8,520 nt of DNA, taken from the NCBI GenBank assembly GCA_024711415.1, contig JANJSW010000267.1:1-8520 (forward strand), read 5' to 3'. Below the pieces are notes generated by a model. The model made no database searches and was not told the origin of the DNA. It worked only from the letters and a program-made list of their open reading frames with translations. How positions within the stretch are numbered: position 1 is the stretch's first letter; every line of letters starts with the position of its first letter. Positions 1-5,796 of this stretch are shown here, in pieces. The DNA is from Thermomonas sp. Lineage in GTDB: Bacteria > Pseudomonadota > Gammaproteobacteria > Xanthomonadales > Xanthomonadaceae. Position numbers and translations under genes: made by a program.

Positions 1-107
1 CCCCGGCCAGCGCGAAACTCCGCAACCGGAACATATCGCCCCGACGAACGAAAAAAGGTGTCAGGAACAATTAGCCAGATAAGAGTCGACTTTGGCGAGG
101 TCGAACA
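1..107. other. Left-edge non-coding segment, no gene seen
   Basis: No credible coding region is visible here; it lies downstream of the minus-strand nuclease-fold gene that ends at 108. It contains a run of A followed by GGTGTCAGGAAC (about 51-68), which resembles from memory a motif often seen beside REP-associated or Y1-type transposase genes. Read on the minus strand, the same A-run becomes a T-tract after the nuclease gene, but no good stem precedes it. A 5-bp inverted repeat (TCGAC at 87-91 with GTCGA at 101-105) is present but weak as a terminator. Confidence 0.4.
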
Positions 108-908
108 TTATCCAGAAACAGTGCCTTCAGCCGGCTCGACGGAAGCCAAGGACTTCGCAGCCTTAGCTTTCGCAACCTTGGCCACGGATCTCGCGAGCTT
201 CTTCTTCGCCTCTTCCGCCTTATCGCCTTCCAACACCTCACGCTTCAACACCTCACCAACCAGCACATCGCGAATCTGCTGATTGTCGATCCGGACATCT
301 GGGGACATGCGCCGCAGTTCCTTGCGCACCACATCAAGCACCGGATCGGTTTGCAACATCGCGCTGATGAAGAAGCGGGAAAGGGCCTGCTTCTGGTTGT
401 GGTACTCGCCCAGCATGGATCGCTGCCAGCCCTCTTTGCACAGCAGATACAGCAACTCCAGATCGGCATCGCTCCGGGTATTGACCGCGCAGAAATCGAG
501 CTCCAGCACCCGTTCGAAATCTATCGGCTTAGCGAAGATCAACCTGTAGATGCGCCATGTGATGCCGTTCGTCAGCAACACCCAATCCACGCCCTGGTTG
601 GCCGCGTAGTCGACGGCCTGCTTGACGTGCGAATCCTTCAGATCCAGCCCAATGGCCTTCACTTCGATCAACGTTTGCAGCTGTCCATCGATCTTGATCG
701 CCAGATCGCAGAACGTGCCACGAATGGAGTGCTCGGAGGTGACGTCGGTGTATTTGTCGTAGCCGAAGACATCGGCCAGCATGTCTTTGATGATCGTAAC
801 AGTGTCAGCCTCGCCAACATCTCGGGAGCGCGCGCCGCTCAGAATAGGCTGATAACGCTTTACACCCGCCACGATGCGCTCGGAAACCCGCTTCGGTACG
901 CCCGCCAT
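108..908 (-). CDS. Stand-alone HsdR N-terminal-like (PD-(D/E)XK) nuclease-fold protein
   Basis: A 266-residue protein resembling the N-terminal nuclease domain of type I restriction subunit R (HSDR_N/HSDR_N_2), with no helicase motor domain. The expected pieces are visible: E33 in an early helix (GEADTVTIIKDMLADVFGYD), D68 in the strand FCDLAIKI, the E82-V-K84 motif, and the downstream QAVDYAANQGVDWVLLTNG segment. These fit a Mg2+-dependent DNA-cleaving fold. The C-terminal half looks helical, with charged helices at about 165-230, then a tail rich in Lys and Ala (about 230-258) that could bind DNA. The ATG at 908 has a good ribosome site, AGGGGG (complement of 915-920), 6 nt away. No methyltransferase or specificity gene is adjacent, so a type IV-like, solitary or non-restriction role is possible. 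Base composition is lower in GC than in the neighbours, which suggests transfer. The fold is likely; function and target are unknown. Confidence 0.8.
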   Translation of the reverse strand: MAGVPKRVSERIVAGVKRYQPILSGARSRDVGEADTVTIIKDMLADVFGYDKYTDVTSEHSIRGTFCDLAIKIDGQLQTLIEVKAIGLDLKDSHVKQAVDYAANQGVDWVLLTNGITWRIYRLIFAKPIDFERVLELDFCAVNTRSDADLELLYLLCKEGWQRSMLGEYHNQKQALSRFFISAMLQTDPVLDVVRKELRRMSPDVRIDNQQIRDVLVGEVLKREVLEGDKAEEAKKKLARSVAKVAKAKAAKSLASVEPAEGTVSG

Positions 909-1015
909 TACACACCCCCTGTTTTCCCCGAAATGCCTACCATACGCCGCTTATCGAAGTCTTTAAAATTTCCCAGGCGTATTCAGCGAATCCTTCGAAA
1001 TCAGCGGCCCCACAT
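909..1015. promoter_or_regulatory. AT-richer intergenic region, probable promoter of the nuclease-fold gene
   Basis: About 107 bp between two minus-strand genes and the most AT-rich stretch in the window. On the minus strand a TATGGT box lies about 40 nt before the ATG at 908, with AT-rich DNA (TTTAAA) at roughly -35 spacing. Both boxes are weak matches to consensus. The sharp change in composition here also marks the junction between the low-GC left part and the high-GC remainder. Confidence 0.3.
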
Positions 1016-1357
1016 TTATCCGCGCCGACGCGGCTTGCCCGCCTTATTCACCTTCGGCGCCGGCATCAACACCGCCGTCTCCAGCAGCAATTCCCGCAGG
1101 CGCTCGCCGTCGTCCAGCAGCTCGTCGGCCACCGGGTAATCCTTGGCGCCGGGGTACGGCGGGCGTTGCGGCAGGTCCGGCGCCAGGCGGGCGGCGGCAG
1201 CGGAGGGTTTGACGAACAGGCTGTTGTCGCAGGCGAAGGCCACCACCTTTTCGTCCACGTACAGGGCGAACTCCCCGAACATGCGGCGGTGGGTCAGGCG
1301 GGCGCCGAGGCCGGCCTGTTCTTCGAGATAGGCGATGAAATCGGTGTCGGTGGCCAT
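1016..1357 (-). CDS. TfoX N-terminal domain protein
   Basis: A 113-residue protein with the TfoX/Sxy N-terminal domain. The core MFGEFALYVDEKVVAFACDN followed by LFVKPS matches the family's beta-strand pattern, and an N-terminal helix (FIAYLEEQAGLG) precedes RRMFGEFA. The end of the domain (YPGAKDYPVADELLDD, then a final helix) is present, so the domain is complete. The C-terminal TfoX half (helix-hairpin-helix-like) of full-length competence regulators is absent. Many proteobacteria carry such short one-domain versions; their function is not settled, and competence control should not be assumed. The C-terminus is a short basic tail (KVNKAGKPRRRG). The ATG at 1357 has no clear Shine-Dalgarno, and a possible -10 (TATCGT, complement of 1396-1401) lies about 40 nt upstream. 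It is separated from the transglycosylase gene by a perfect hairpin, so it is probably its own transcription unit. Confidence 0.85.
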   Translation of the reverse strand: MATDTDFIAYLEEQAGLGARLTHRRMFGEFALYVDEKVVAFACDNSLFVKPSAAAARLAPDLPQRPPYPGAKDYPVADELLDDGERLRELLLETAVLMPAPKVNKAGKPRRRG

Positions 1358-1404
1358 GGCGCGGGGCGTGCGGCCGGGCTGGCCGGCGGGGCCCCACGAT
1401 AGCG

Positions 1405-1426
1405 CCGGACGGGAGTTGCCGTCCGG
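1405..1426 (-). terminator. Perfect 8-bp hairpin after the transglycosylase gene
   Basis: CCGGACGG (1405-1412) pairs fully with CCGTCCGG (1419-1426) around a 6-nt loop. It lies 17 bp past the stop codon of the minus-strand transglycosylase gene. There is no T-tract, so it could stabilise an mRNA end or act with other factors rather than as a classic intrinsic terminator. It also sits where a -35 box for the TfoX-domain gene would fall, so it might instead be an operator. Confidence 0.45.
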
Positions 1427-1442
1427 GTTGCGCGCGGCGGGA

Positions 1443-2957
1443 TCAGCCGCAGCCGTCGAGTTTCAGGGTCTGGCCGGGCTTGATGGCGTACTTGGGTTTC
1501 TTCAGGCGATTAGCCTTGGCCAGGTCGCCGATGTCGCAGCGCAACTTGCGGGCGATGCCGCCGAGGGTGTCGCCGCGCTGCACCTTGTAGGTCTTCGGCT
1601 TGGCCGGGGCGCGCACCGGGGCGACCGGCGCGGCCGGCTGCACGGCGGCAGCCACGCCGGCGGGCATGGGGTCGCCCACCCGCACCAGCGCGGAGCGCAC
1701 GTCGCTGGCCATCAGCTGCTGGGCCAGTTCCAGGCGCTTGCCGCGGGTGCAGTTGAAGCGGTAGAGCCAGGCGATGCGGGTGGTGGCGTTCAGCGCGGTG
1801 CCCGCCGGCAGGATTTCGCCGGGCTGCCAGCGCGGGTTGAGGTTGCGCAGCGCGCGCAGGTAGCCATCGCGCGAGCCCCAGTTGCCCAGGCAGATGGTGA
1901 GCTGGTACAGCGAGGCCGGCTGCGACAGGGTGACGGTGGCCGGGCGGGCGCTGACCCGCGGCCAGCGGATGCCGTAGTCCTTCGGGTGCAGGAACAGCCA
2001 CGCCGCGGCAATCACCATCGGCACGTAGTCCTTGGTTTCGGCCGGGAACTGGTTGTACACGTCCACGTCCCAGAAGCTGCGCCCGCCGGTCTCGCGGAAC
2101 ACGCGCAGGGCGCGACCTTCGCCGCCGTTGTAGCCGGCCAGCGACAGCTCGATGCTGTTGTTGAGCTGGGCCATGCGTTCCTGCAGGTACTGCGCGGCGG
2201 CATCGGCGGAGGCGCGCGGGTCGTAGCGGGTATCGAAGCCGCTGCCGTCGTTGCCCAAGCCGAAGCGGCGGCCGGTGGCCGGCATGAACTGCAGCGGCCC
2301 CACCGCGCCGGCGCGCGAGCCGGCGTGCACCTTGCCGTTGGATTCCTTCGCCATGATCCCGAACAGCAGCGCTTCCGGCAGGCCGTGCTGCTTGAACGCC
2401 GGCGACATCAGGTGCTGCATGTAGCGGTAGTTCTCGTAACTGTCCATCAGCGACGGCCGCATGTCGGTGAGCCAGCGGCGGATGCCGGCCTGCACCGCCG
2501 GGTTGAACTGCACCATCTTCACGAAGCGCTGGCCTTCCTCGCTGAGCAGCGAGGCGGCGTTGGCGGAATCGGGCACGTCCACGTCGTCCAGGTCGGACTC
2601 GTCGATGGGGTCGGCATTGCCGTCCTCGGCGACGAGATCGTCGAACTGCGGGGTGGCCAGCAGCAGCCGCTCGTAGGTGGCCAGCATGGTTTCCACCAAG
2701 CAGCCGCGCTGCTTCGCGCAGGCATCCACCACGCCCTTCATTTCCGCCAGCGCGGCCTTGGTGGCGTTGGCCGCCGCTTCCTCGTCCACCGCCAGCATGG
2801 CATCGCGGTAGCGCTTCTCGGCGGCATCCATGCGCTGCTGCAACACCGCCACCGCGGCCTGGTCGCGTCTGGACTCCGCCTTCGCGACAGGCGCGCACAG
2901 CCCTGCCAGCAGCGTGAGGGAAAGCGTGGCGACCAGGGGCAACGGACGAAGGGACAT
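1443..2957 (-). CDS. Secreted lytic transglycosylase with C-terminal LysM domain (MltD-like)
   Basis: Predicted to cleave the MurNAc-GlcNAc bond of peptidoglycan in the periplasm, giving 1,6-anhydro ends. The chosen start gives 504 residues and a clear signal peptide (about 1-27: SLRPLP, hydrophobic core, then AKA before E28). The longer frame, starting at 3077, would bury this signal. Residues about 28-180 form a helical N-terminal region with an acidic stretch near 115-130. The SLT domain follows: catalytic E205 in MAKESNG, then GAVGPLQFMPATG and the AGYNGGEGRALR motif. After it comes a degenerate LysM-like stretch (QLTICLGNWGSRDGYLRALR onward), and a clear LysM at about 457-500 (YKVQRGDTLGGIARKL ... 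IKPGQTLKL) for glycan binding. There is no canonical lipobox (AGLC only), so it is probably soluble rather than a lipoprotein as in E. coli MltD. No strong Shine-Dalgarno precedes the chosen ATG. Confidence 0.9.
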   Translation of the reverse strand: MSLRPLPLVATLSLTLLAGLCAPVAKAESRRDQAAVAVLQQRMDAAEKRYRDAMLAVDEEAAANATKAALAEMKGVVDACAKQRGCLVETMLATYERLLLATPQFDDLVAEDGNADPIDESDLDDVDVPDSANAASLLSEEGQRFVKMVQFNPAVQAGIRRWLTDMRPSLMDSYENYRYMQHLMSPAFKQHGLPEALLFGIMAKESNGKVHAGSRAGAVGPLQFMPATGRRFGLGNDGSGFDTRYDPRASADAAAQYLQERMAQLNNSIELSLAGYNGGEGRALRVFRETGGRSFWDVDVYNQFPAETKDYVPMVIAAAWLFLHPKDYGIRWPRVSARPATVTLSQPASLYQLTICLGNWGSRDGYLRALRNLNPRWQPGEILPAGTALNATTRIAWLYRFNCTRGKRLELAQQLMASDVRSALVRVGDPMPAGVAAAVQPAAPVAPVRAPAKPKTYKVQRGDTLGGIARKLRCDIGDLAKANRLKKPKYAIKPGQTLKLDGCG

Positions 2958-2985
2958 CAGGCGTGGACTTGCGAAGGGGGCTGGC

Positions 2986-2991
2986 AGGGTA
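2986..2991 (-). promoter_or_regulatory. Possible -10 box for the transglycosylase gene
   Basis: On the minus strand TACCCT lies about 29 nt before the chosen ATG at 2957. That distance matches the -10 to ATG spacing of other genes in this window. The match to TATAAT is poor and no convincing -35 is seen. Confidence 0.22.
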
Positions 2992-3010
2992 GCCGCGCCG
3001 GCTGCGCGGC
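2992..3010. repeat. 7-bp inverted repeat in the divergent promoter region
   Basis: GCCGCGC (2992-2998) is perfectly complementary to GCGCGGC (3004-3010) with a 5-nt spacer. It lies between the two divergent genes, directly upstream of the possible -10 box of the transglycosylase gene. It could be an operator or a chance hairpin in GC-rich DNA. Confidence 0.35.
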
Positions 3011-3048
3011 GGCAACCCGCGCCATCCATGAATGCGCACGCGTTCGCA

Positions 3049-3054
3049 TAGAAT
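3049..3054 (+). promoter_or_regulatory. -10 box (TAGAAT) for the HerA-like ATPase / greB unit
   Basis: TAGAAT matches the -10 consensus at five of six positions and lies 16 nt before the ATG at 3071. Transcription would start near 3061, giving a very short leader of about 10 nt to that ATG or about 22 nt to the ATG at 3083. The -35 region is not convincing. Confidence 0.42.
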
Positions 3055-3070
3055 CCGGCGACCCTCCCGG

Positions 3071-4588
3071 ATGACACACGCCATGGACCCCATTTTCGTC
3101 GGCAAGGCCATCACCACCGAGACCAGCGGCAACGTGGTGCTGCTGCCGAAGTACGGCAACCGCCACGGGCTGGTGGCCGGCGCCACCGGCACCGGCAAGA
3201 CGGTGACGCTGATGACGCTGGCCGAAGGCTTCAGCCGGATCGGCGTGCCGGTGTTCCTGGCCGACGTGAAGGGCGACGTGGCCGGGCTGGCGGTGCCGGG
3301 CACGACCAGCGAGAAACTGCAGGCGCGCATCGACCAGATGGGCATCACCGACTACCGCAACGAAGCGGCGCCGGTGGTGTTCTGGGACCTGTGGGGCAAG
3401 GCCGGGCATCCGGTGCGCACCACCGTCAGCGAGATGGGCCCCACCCTGCTGGCGCGCATCCTGGAGTTGAACGATACGCAGGCCGGCGTGCTGGACATCG
3501 TGTTCAAGCTGGCCGACGACCGCGGCCTGCTGCTGCTCGACCTGGAAGACCTGCGCGCCCTGCTGGGCCTGATCGCCGACGAGCGCAAGGACATCAGCAC
3601 CTCCTACGGGCTGGTCAGCGCGCCGTCGATCGGCGCCATCCAGCGCGCGCTGCTGCGGCTGGAACAGGAAGGCGCGGAACTGTTCTTCGGCGAGCCGGCA
3701 CTGGAGCTGGCCGACCTGATGCGCACCACGCCCGACGGACGCGGCGTGGTCAACATCCTCGCCGCCGACCAGCTGATCCTGAAGCCGCGGCTGTATTCCA
3801 GCTTCCTGCTGTGGCTGCTCTCCGAGCTGTTCGAGAACCTGCCGGAAGTGGGCGACCTGGACAAGCCCAAACTCGTCTTCGTGTTCGACGAGGCGCACCT
3901 GCTGTTCGACGACGCCCCGCCCGCGCTGCAGCAGCGCATCGAGCAGGTGGTGCGGCTGATCCGTTCCAAGGGCGTGGGCGTGTATTTCTGCTCGCAGTTC
4001 CCCGACGACGTGCCGGCCAACGTGCTGGGCCAGCTGGGCAACCGCGTGCAGCACGCGCTGCGCGCCTACACCCCGCGCGACCAGAAGGCGGTCAAGACCG
4101 CCGCCGAAACCTTCGTCAGCAACCCGAACCTGGACGTGGCGCAGGCCATCGGCCAGCTGGGCACGGGTGAGGCGCTGGTGTCGATGCTGCTGGACAAGGG
4201 CGTGCCGATGCCGGTGGAGAAGACCCTGATCGCGCCGCCGCGCTGCCGGATGGGCGCCATCACCGATGCCGAGCGCATGCAGGTGCGCGCCGGCAGCCCG
4301 GTGGGGATGAAGTACGACACCCGCATCGACCGCGATTCCGCCGCCGAACTGCTGGCGCAGAAGACCGAGGCCAAGGCGGCGCAGGCGCAAGCCCCGGCCG
4401 CGAAGACGGCGGAAGCGGACGACGGCAACGGCTTCGGCCAGACGGTGAAGGACGCGCTGTTCGGCACCAAGCGCCGCCAAGGCATGATCGAGACCATGGC
4501 CAAACAGACCGCGCGCACGGTGGGCAGCCAGGTGGGCCGGCAGATCCTGCGCGGCCTGCTGGGCGGCATCTTCGGCGGCAAGCGCTGA
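3071..4588 (+). CDS. HerA-like ATPase, DUF853/YjgR family
   Basis: A 505-residue P-loop ATPase of the HerA/FtsK-like group, close in length and layout to E. coli YjgR (about 500 residues). Walker A is GATGTGKT (37-44), followed by the family stretch [17 protein letters not shown]. Walker B is [12 protein letters not shown] with D273 and E274, and [10 protein letters not shown] follows further on. An Ala/Gln/Lys-rich linker (about 420-450) leads to a conserved tail ([20 protein letters not shown], then a Gly-rich [10 protein letters not shown] end). The family is related to DNA-translocating ATPases, but the role of YjgR itself is not established, and no NurA-type nuclease is adjacent. Start choice is uncertain: ATG 3083 aligns better with the beginning of YjgR, and neither ATG has a clear Shine-Dalgarno. 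The 7-bp gap to greB suggests cotranscription. Confidence 0.88.
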   Translation: MTHAMDPIFVGKAITTETSGNVVLLPKYGNRHGLVAGATGTGKTVTLMTLAEGFSRIGVPVFLADVKGDVAGLAVPGTTSEKLQARIDQMGITDYRNEAAPVVFWDLWGKAGHPVRTTVSEMGPTLLARILELNDTQAGVLDIVFKLADDRGLLLLDLEDLRALLGLIADERKDISTSYGLVSAPSIGAIQRALLRLEQEGAELFFGEPALELADLMRTTPDGRGVVNILAADQLILKPRLYSSFLLWLLSELFENLPEVGDLDKPKLVFVFDEAHLLFDDAPPALQQRIEQVVRLIRSKGVGVYFCSQFPDDVPANVLGQLGNRVQHALRAYTPRDQKAVKTAAETFVSNPNLDVAQAIGQLGTGEALVSMLLDKGVPMPVEKTLIAPPRCRMGAITDAERMQVRAGSPVGMKYDTRIDRDSAAELLAQKTEAKAAQAQAPAAKTAEADDGNGFGQTVKDALFGTKRRQGMIETMAKQTARTVGSQVGRQILRGLLGGIFGGKR

Positions 4589-4595
4589 GCCGCGC

Positions 4596-5102
4596 ATGGG
4601 CCGCTGGCGTCCCCCCGCCGAGAAAAGCACGGCGCTCATCACCCGCGAAGGCCACGACCGCCTGAAAGCGGAGCTGGACGAACTGTGGCGGGTGAAGCGC
4701 CCGGAAGTGGTCAGGGCGCTGGCAGCAGCAGCCGCCGAGGGCGACCGCTCCGAGAACGCGGAATACACCTACCGCAAGAAGCAGCTGGGCGAGATCGACC
4801 GCCGCGTGCGCTACCTCAGCAAGCGGCTGGAGGTGCTGAAGGTGGTGGACGCCGCGCCGTCCGACCGCGAGGCGGTGTTCTTCGGCGCCGAGGTGGAGCT
4901 GGAAAACATCGCCAGCGGCGAGCTGGTGCGCTACCGCATCGTCGGCCCGGACGAAACCGACGCGAAGCTGGGCTGGGTCAGCATCGACGCACCGCTGGCG
5001 CGCGCGATGCTGAAGAAGCGCGTGGACGACGAATTCGAAGCACCGCTGCCCGGCGGCACGCTGCGCTACGCCATCATCGAAGTGACCTACCCGTCCGCGT
5101 AG
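4596..5102 (+). CDS. greB: Transcription elongation factor GreB
   Basis: GreB binds the secondary channel of RNA polymerase and stimulates cleavage of backtracked transcripts, rescuing stalled elongation complexes in the cytoplasm. The 168-residue protein has the N-terminal coiled coil (about 14-87), with tip acidic residues D50 and E53 in [20 protein letters not shown]. This and the [17 protein letters not shown] stretch are characteristic of GreB rather than GreA. The C-terminal FKBP-like domain follows ([34 protein letters not shown] segment, [10 protein letters not shown]). It is about 10 residues longer than E. coli GreB because of an N-terminal extension ([10 protein letters not shown]). 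The ATG is 7 bp after the stop of the upstream ATPase gene, pointing to a two-gene operon; the gap is too short to show its own promoter. Confidence 0.95.
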   Translation: MGRWRPPAEKSTALITREGHDRLKAELDELWRVKRPEVVRALAAAAAEGDRSENAEYTYRKKQLGEIDRRVRYLSKRLEVLKVVDAAPSDREAVFFGAEVELENIASGELVRYRIVGPDETDAKLGWVSIDAPLARAMLKKRVDDEFEAPLPGGTLRYAIIEVTYPSA

Positions 5103-5122
5103 GCGGGCGACACGCGCCCACC
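5102..5122. terminator. Imperfect hairpin between convergent greB and doxX-like genes
   Basis: GGCGGGCG (5102-5109) pairs with CGCCCACC (5115-5122) with one C/A mismatch and a 5-nt loop. It starts on the last base of the greB stop codon and lies in a 36-bp gap between converging genes, where a two-way terminator is expected. No T-tract follows on either strand, so support is weak. Confidence 0.25.
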
Positions 5123-5138
5123 GCGCACGGAGCCCGCG

Positions 5139-5486
5139 TCAGCGCCGCTTGGCGCCGCCGGCGCCGGACAGCAGCACCAGCCCGCCGACCAGCCCCATGT
5201 TCTTCATGAACTGCAGCAGCTGCGCCATCTGCGCGCCGCCGGACAGGCGCCAGAACGGATGCGACAGCGCGGCATCGGTCAGCAGCAGGGCGGCGGCCAG
5301 CAGTGCCACCGCGCGCAGCTGCCAACCGGCGGCCAGCAGCACGCCCAGCAGCATTTCGGCGGTGCTCAGCAGCAACGTGTCGTTGCCGGTGGGCACGCCG
5401 CGCAGCGCCTGCCACAGGCGGAAACCACCGGCGACGAGGAAGACGGCGGCCAGCAGCCACTGGGCAAGGCGGACTTCAAGCTTCAT
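5139..5486 (-). CDS. DoxX-family integral membrane protein
   Basis: A 115-residue inner-membrane protein with about four hydrophobic helices: roughly 7-24 (WLLAAVFLVAGGFRL), 40-57 (STAEMLLGVLLAAGW), 61-76 (LLAAALLLTDAAL) and 96-111 (GLVGGLVLLSGAG). The loop LSHPFWRL and the segment FMKNMGLVGGLVLL before and in the last helix are typical of the DoxX family. Members are small quinone- or redox-associated membrane proteins, but the specific function of most, including this one, is unknown. The frame stays open upstream to 5708, but the extra N-terminal part is basic, lacks family similarity and covers the rhlE leader, so the ATG at 5486 was chosen; an ATG at 5525 is a less likely alternative. 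No strong Shine-Dalgarno is seen. It converges on greB and diverges from rhlE. Confidence 0.82.
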   Translation of the reverse strand: MKLEVRLAQWLLAAVFLVAGGFRLWQALRGVPTGNDTLLLSTAEMLLGVLLAAGWQLRAVALLAAALLLTDAALSHPFWRLSGGAQMAQLLQFMKNMGLVGGLVLLSGAGGAKRR

Positions 5487-5575
5487 GCGTTGATCGGACT
5501 CTGCGGGAAGCCGGAAGAGTGGCATGCCAACCTGAACGACGGAAGGGGCCAAGCGGCGCGATGGGGCTTTTCGCG

Positions 5576-5581
5576 TACAAT
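5576..5581 (+). promoter_or_regulatory. -10 box (TACAAT) of the rhlE leader
   Basis: TACAAT matches TATAAT at five of six positions and predicts a start near 5588, about 210 nt before the rhlE ATG. No good -35 hexamer is present at 16-18 bp spacing. The position just ahead of two terminator-like hairpins supports it as a real transcription start. Confidence 0.5.
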
Positions 5582-5594
5582 GCCCGCTGTTCTG

Positions 5595-5635
5595 CGCACG
5601 GCTGATCTCCTTTCCTCCGCGAAAGGTGCGTTTTT
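5595..5635 (+). terminator. Terminator-like hairpin I in the rhlE leader
   Basis: CCTTTC (5609-5614) pairs perfectly with GAAAGG (5621-5626) around loop CTCCGC. An outer stem CGCA (5595-5598) with TGCG (5627-5630) extends it past a 10-nt one-sided bulge. TTTTT follows immediately at 5631-5635. The layout is that of an intrinsic terminator or attenuator ahead of rhlE. Confidence 0.45.
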
Positions 5636-5648
5636 CCTGATCGAGCCG

Positions 5649-5669
5649 GCCGCCCCTAGCGGCTTTCTT
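5649..5669 (+). terminator. Terminator-like hairpin II in the rhlE leader
   Basis: GCCGC (5649-5653) pairs with GCGGC (5659-5663) around CCCTA, and TTTCTT follows at 5664-5669. An alternative pairing AGCCG (5645-5649) with CGGCT (5660-5664) is also possible. The stem is short but GC-only with a T-rich tail, and it lies more than 120 bp before the start codon. Confidence 0.45.
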
Positions 5670-5758
5670 CCCGTACGCCTTTCGTCGCGCAGACACGGCC
5701 CGGATCACCGGCGTCGTGCCATCTGCCTGCGGCGCGGTTCAACAGGAACGCCCGGGCC

Positions 5759-5779
5759 GCCCCGTATTCCGTGCGGGGC
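5759..5779 (+). promoter_or_regulatory. Stem-loop next to the rhlE ribosome site
   Basis: GCCCCG (5759-5764) pairs with CGGGGC (5774-5779), extendable by a T/G wobble pair. It ends 5 nt before the Shine-Dalgarno and could help present or hide it. Confidence 0.35.
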
Positions 5780-5784
5780 ACCAA

Positions 5785-5796
5785 CGGAGTTCCTCC
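5785..5796 (+). promoter_or_regulatory. rhlE Shine-Dalgarno with possible self-masking mini-hairpin
   Basis: CGGAG at 5785-5789 is well placed, 7 nt before the ATG at 5797, and decides the start. GGAG (5786-5789) is followed after TTC by CTCC (5793-5796), so the Shine-Dalgarno can fold into a 4-bp hairpin that abuts the start codon. Whether so small a stem forms in the cell is uncertain. Confidence 0.55.

Larger units (their letters stand above)
5588..5796 (+). promoter_or_regulatory. Structured 5' leader of rhlE, possible attenuator or small RNA
   Basis: About 210 nt of untranslated DNA between the predicted transcription start and the rhlE ATG, with no coding potential on this strand. It contains three stem-loops: 5595-5630 followed by TTTTT, 5649-5663 followed by TTTCTT, and 5759-5779 next to the Shine-Dalgarno. 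The first two look like intrinsic terminators and could yield RNAs of roughly 50 and 80 nt. The loop of the first hairpin contains CTCCG (5615-5619), an exact complement of the rhlE Shine-Dalgarno CGGAG (5785-5789). DEAD-box helicase genes are often controlled through long leaders, for example in cold response; applying that here is inference. Confidence 0.45.

Noticed and set aside
983..1006. Short direct repeat TCAGCG (983-988 and 1001-1006) around a CGAA-TCC-TTCG palindrome, considered as an attachment site
   Set aside because: Six-base repeats are expected by chance; there is no integrase gene or second copy at the far end of the low-GC segment in the window.
351..1139. 262-residue plus-strand open frame across the nuclease-fold gene and the TfoX-domain gene
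   Set aside because: It spans two real minus-strand genes and their intergenic gap, and shows no motif or ribosome site.
1335..3074. 579-residue open frame on the plus strand opposite the transglycosylase gene
   Set aside because: It is antisense to a gene with clear SLT and LysM motifs. The translation is Gly/Ala/His/Arg-rich with no recognisable domain, as expected for a shadow frame in GC-rich DNA.
2957..4768. 603-residue open frame on the minus strand opposite the HerA-like ATPase gene
   Set aside because: Its codon positions mirror those of the real plus-strand gene with Walker motifs; the product is low-complexity, rich in Gln, His and Arg.
5601..5630. Resemblance of the rhlE leader (GGCTGATCTCCTTTC, then GGTGCG) to the 3' end of 16S rRNA
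   Set aside because: The match is broken by gaps and the order of pieces differs; no rRNA sequence lies upstream, so it is not an rRNA fragment. The pyrimidine-rich part is kept only as possible Shine-Dalgarno complement.
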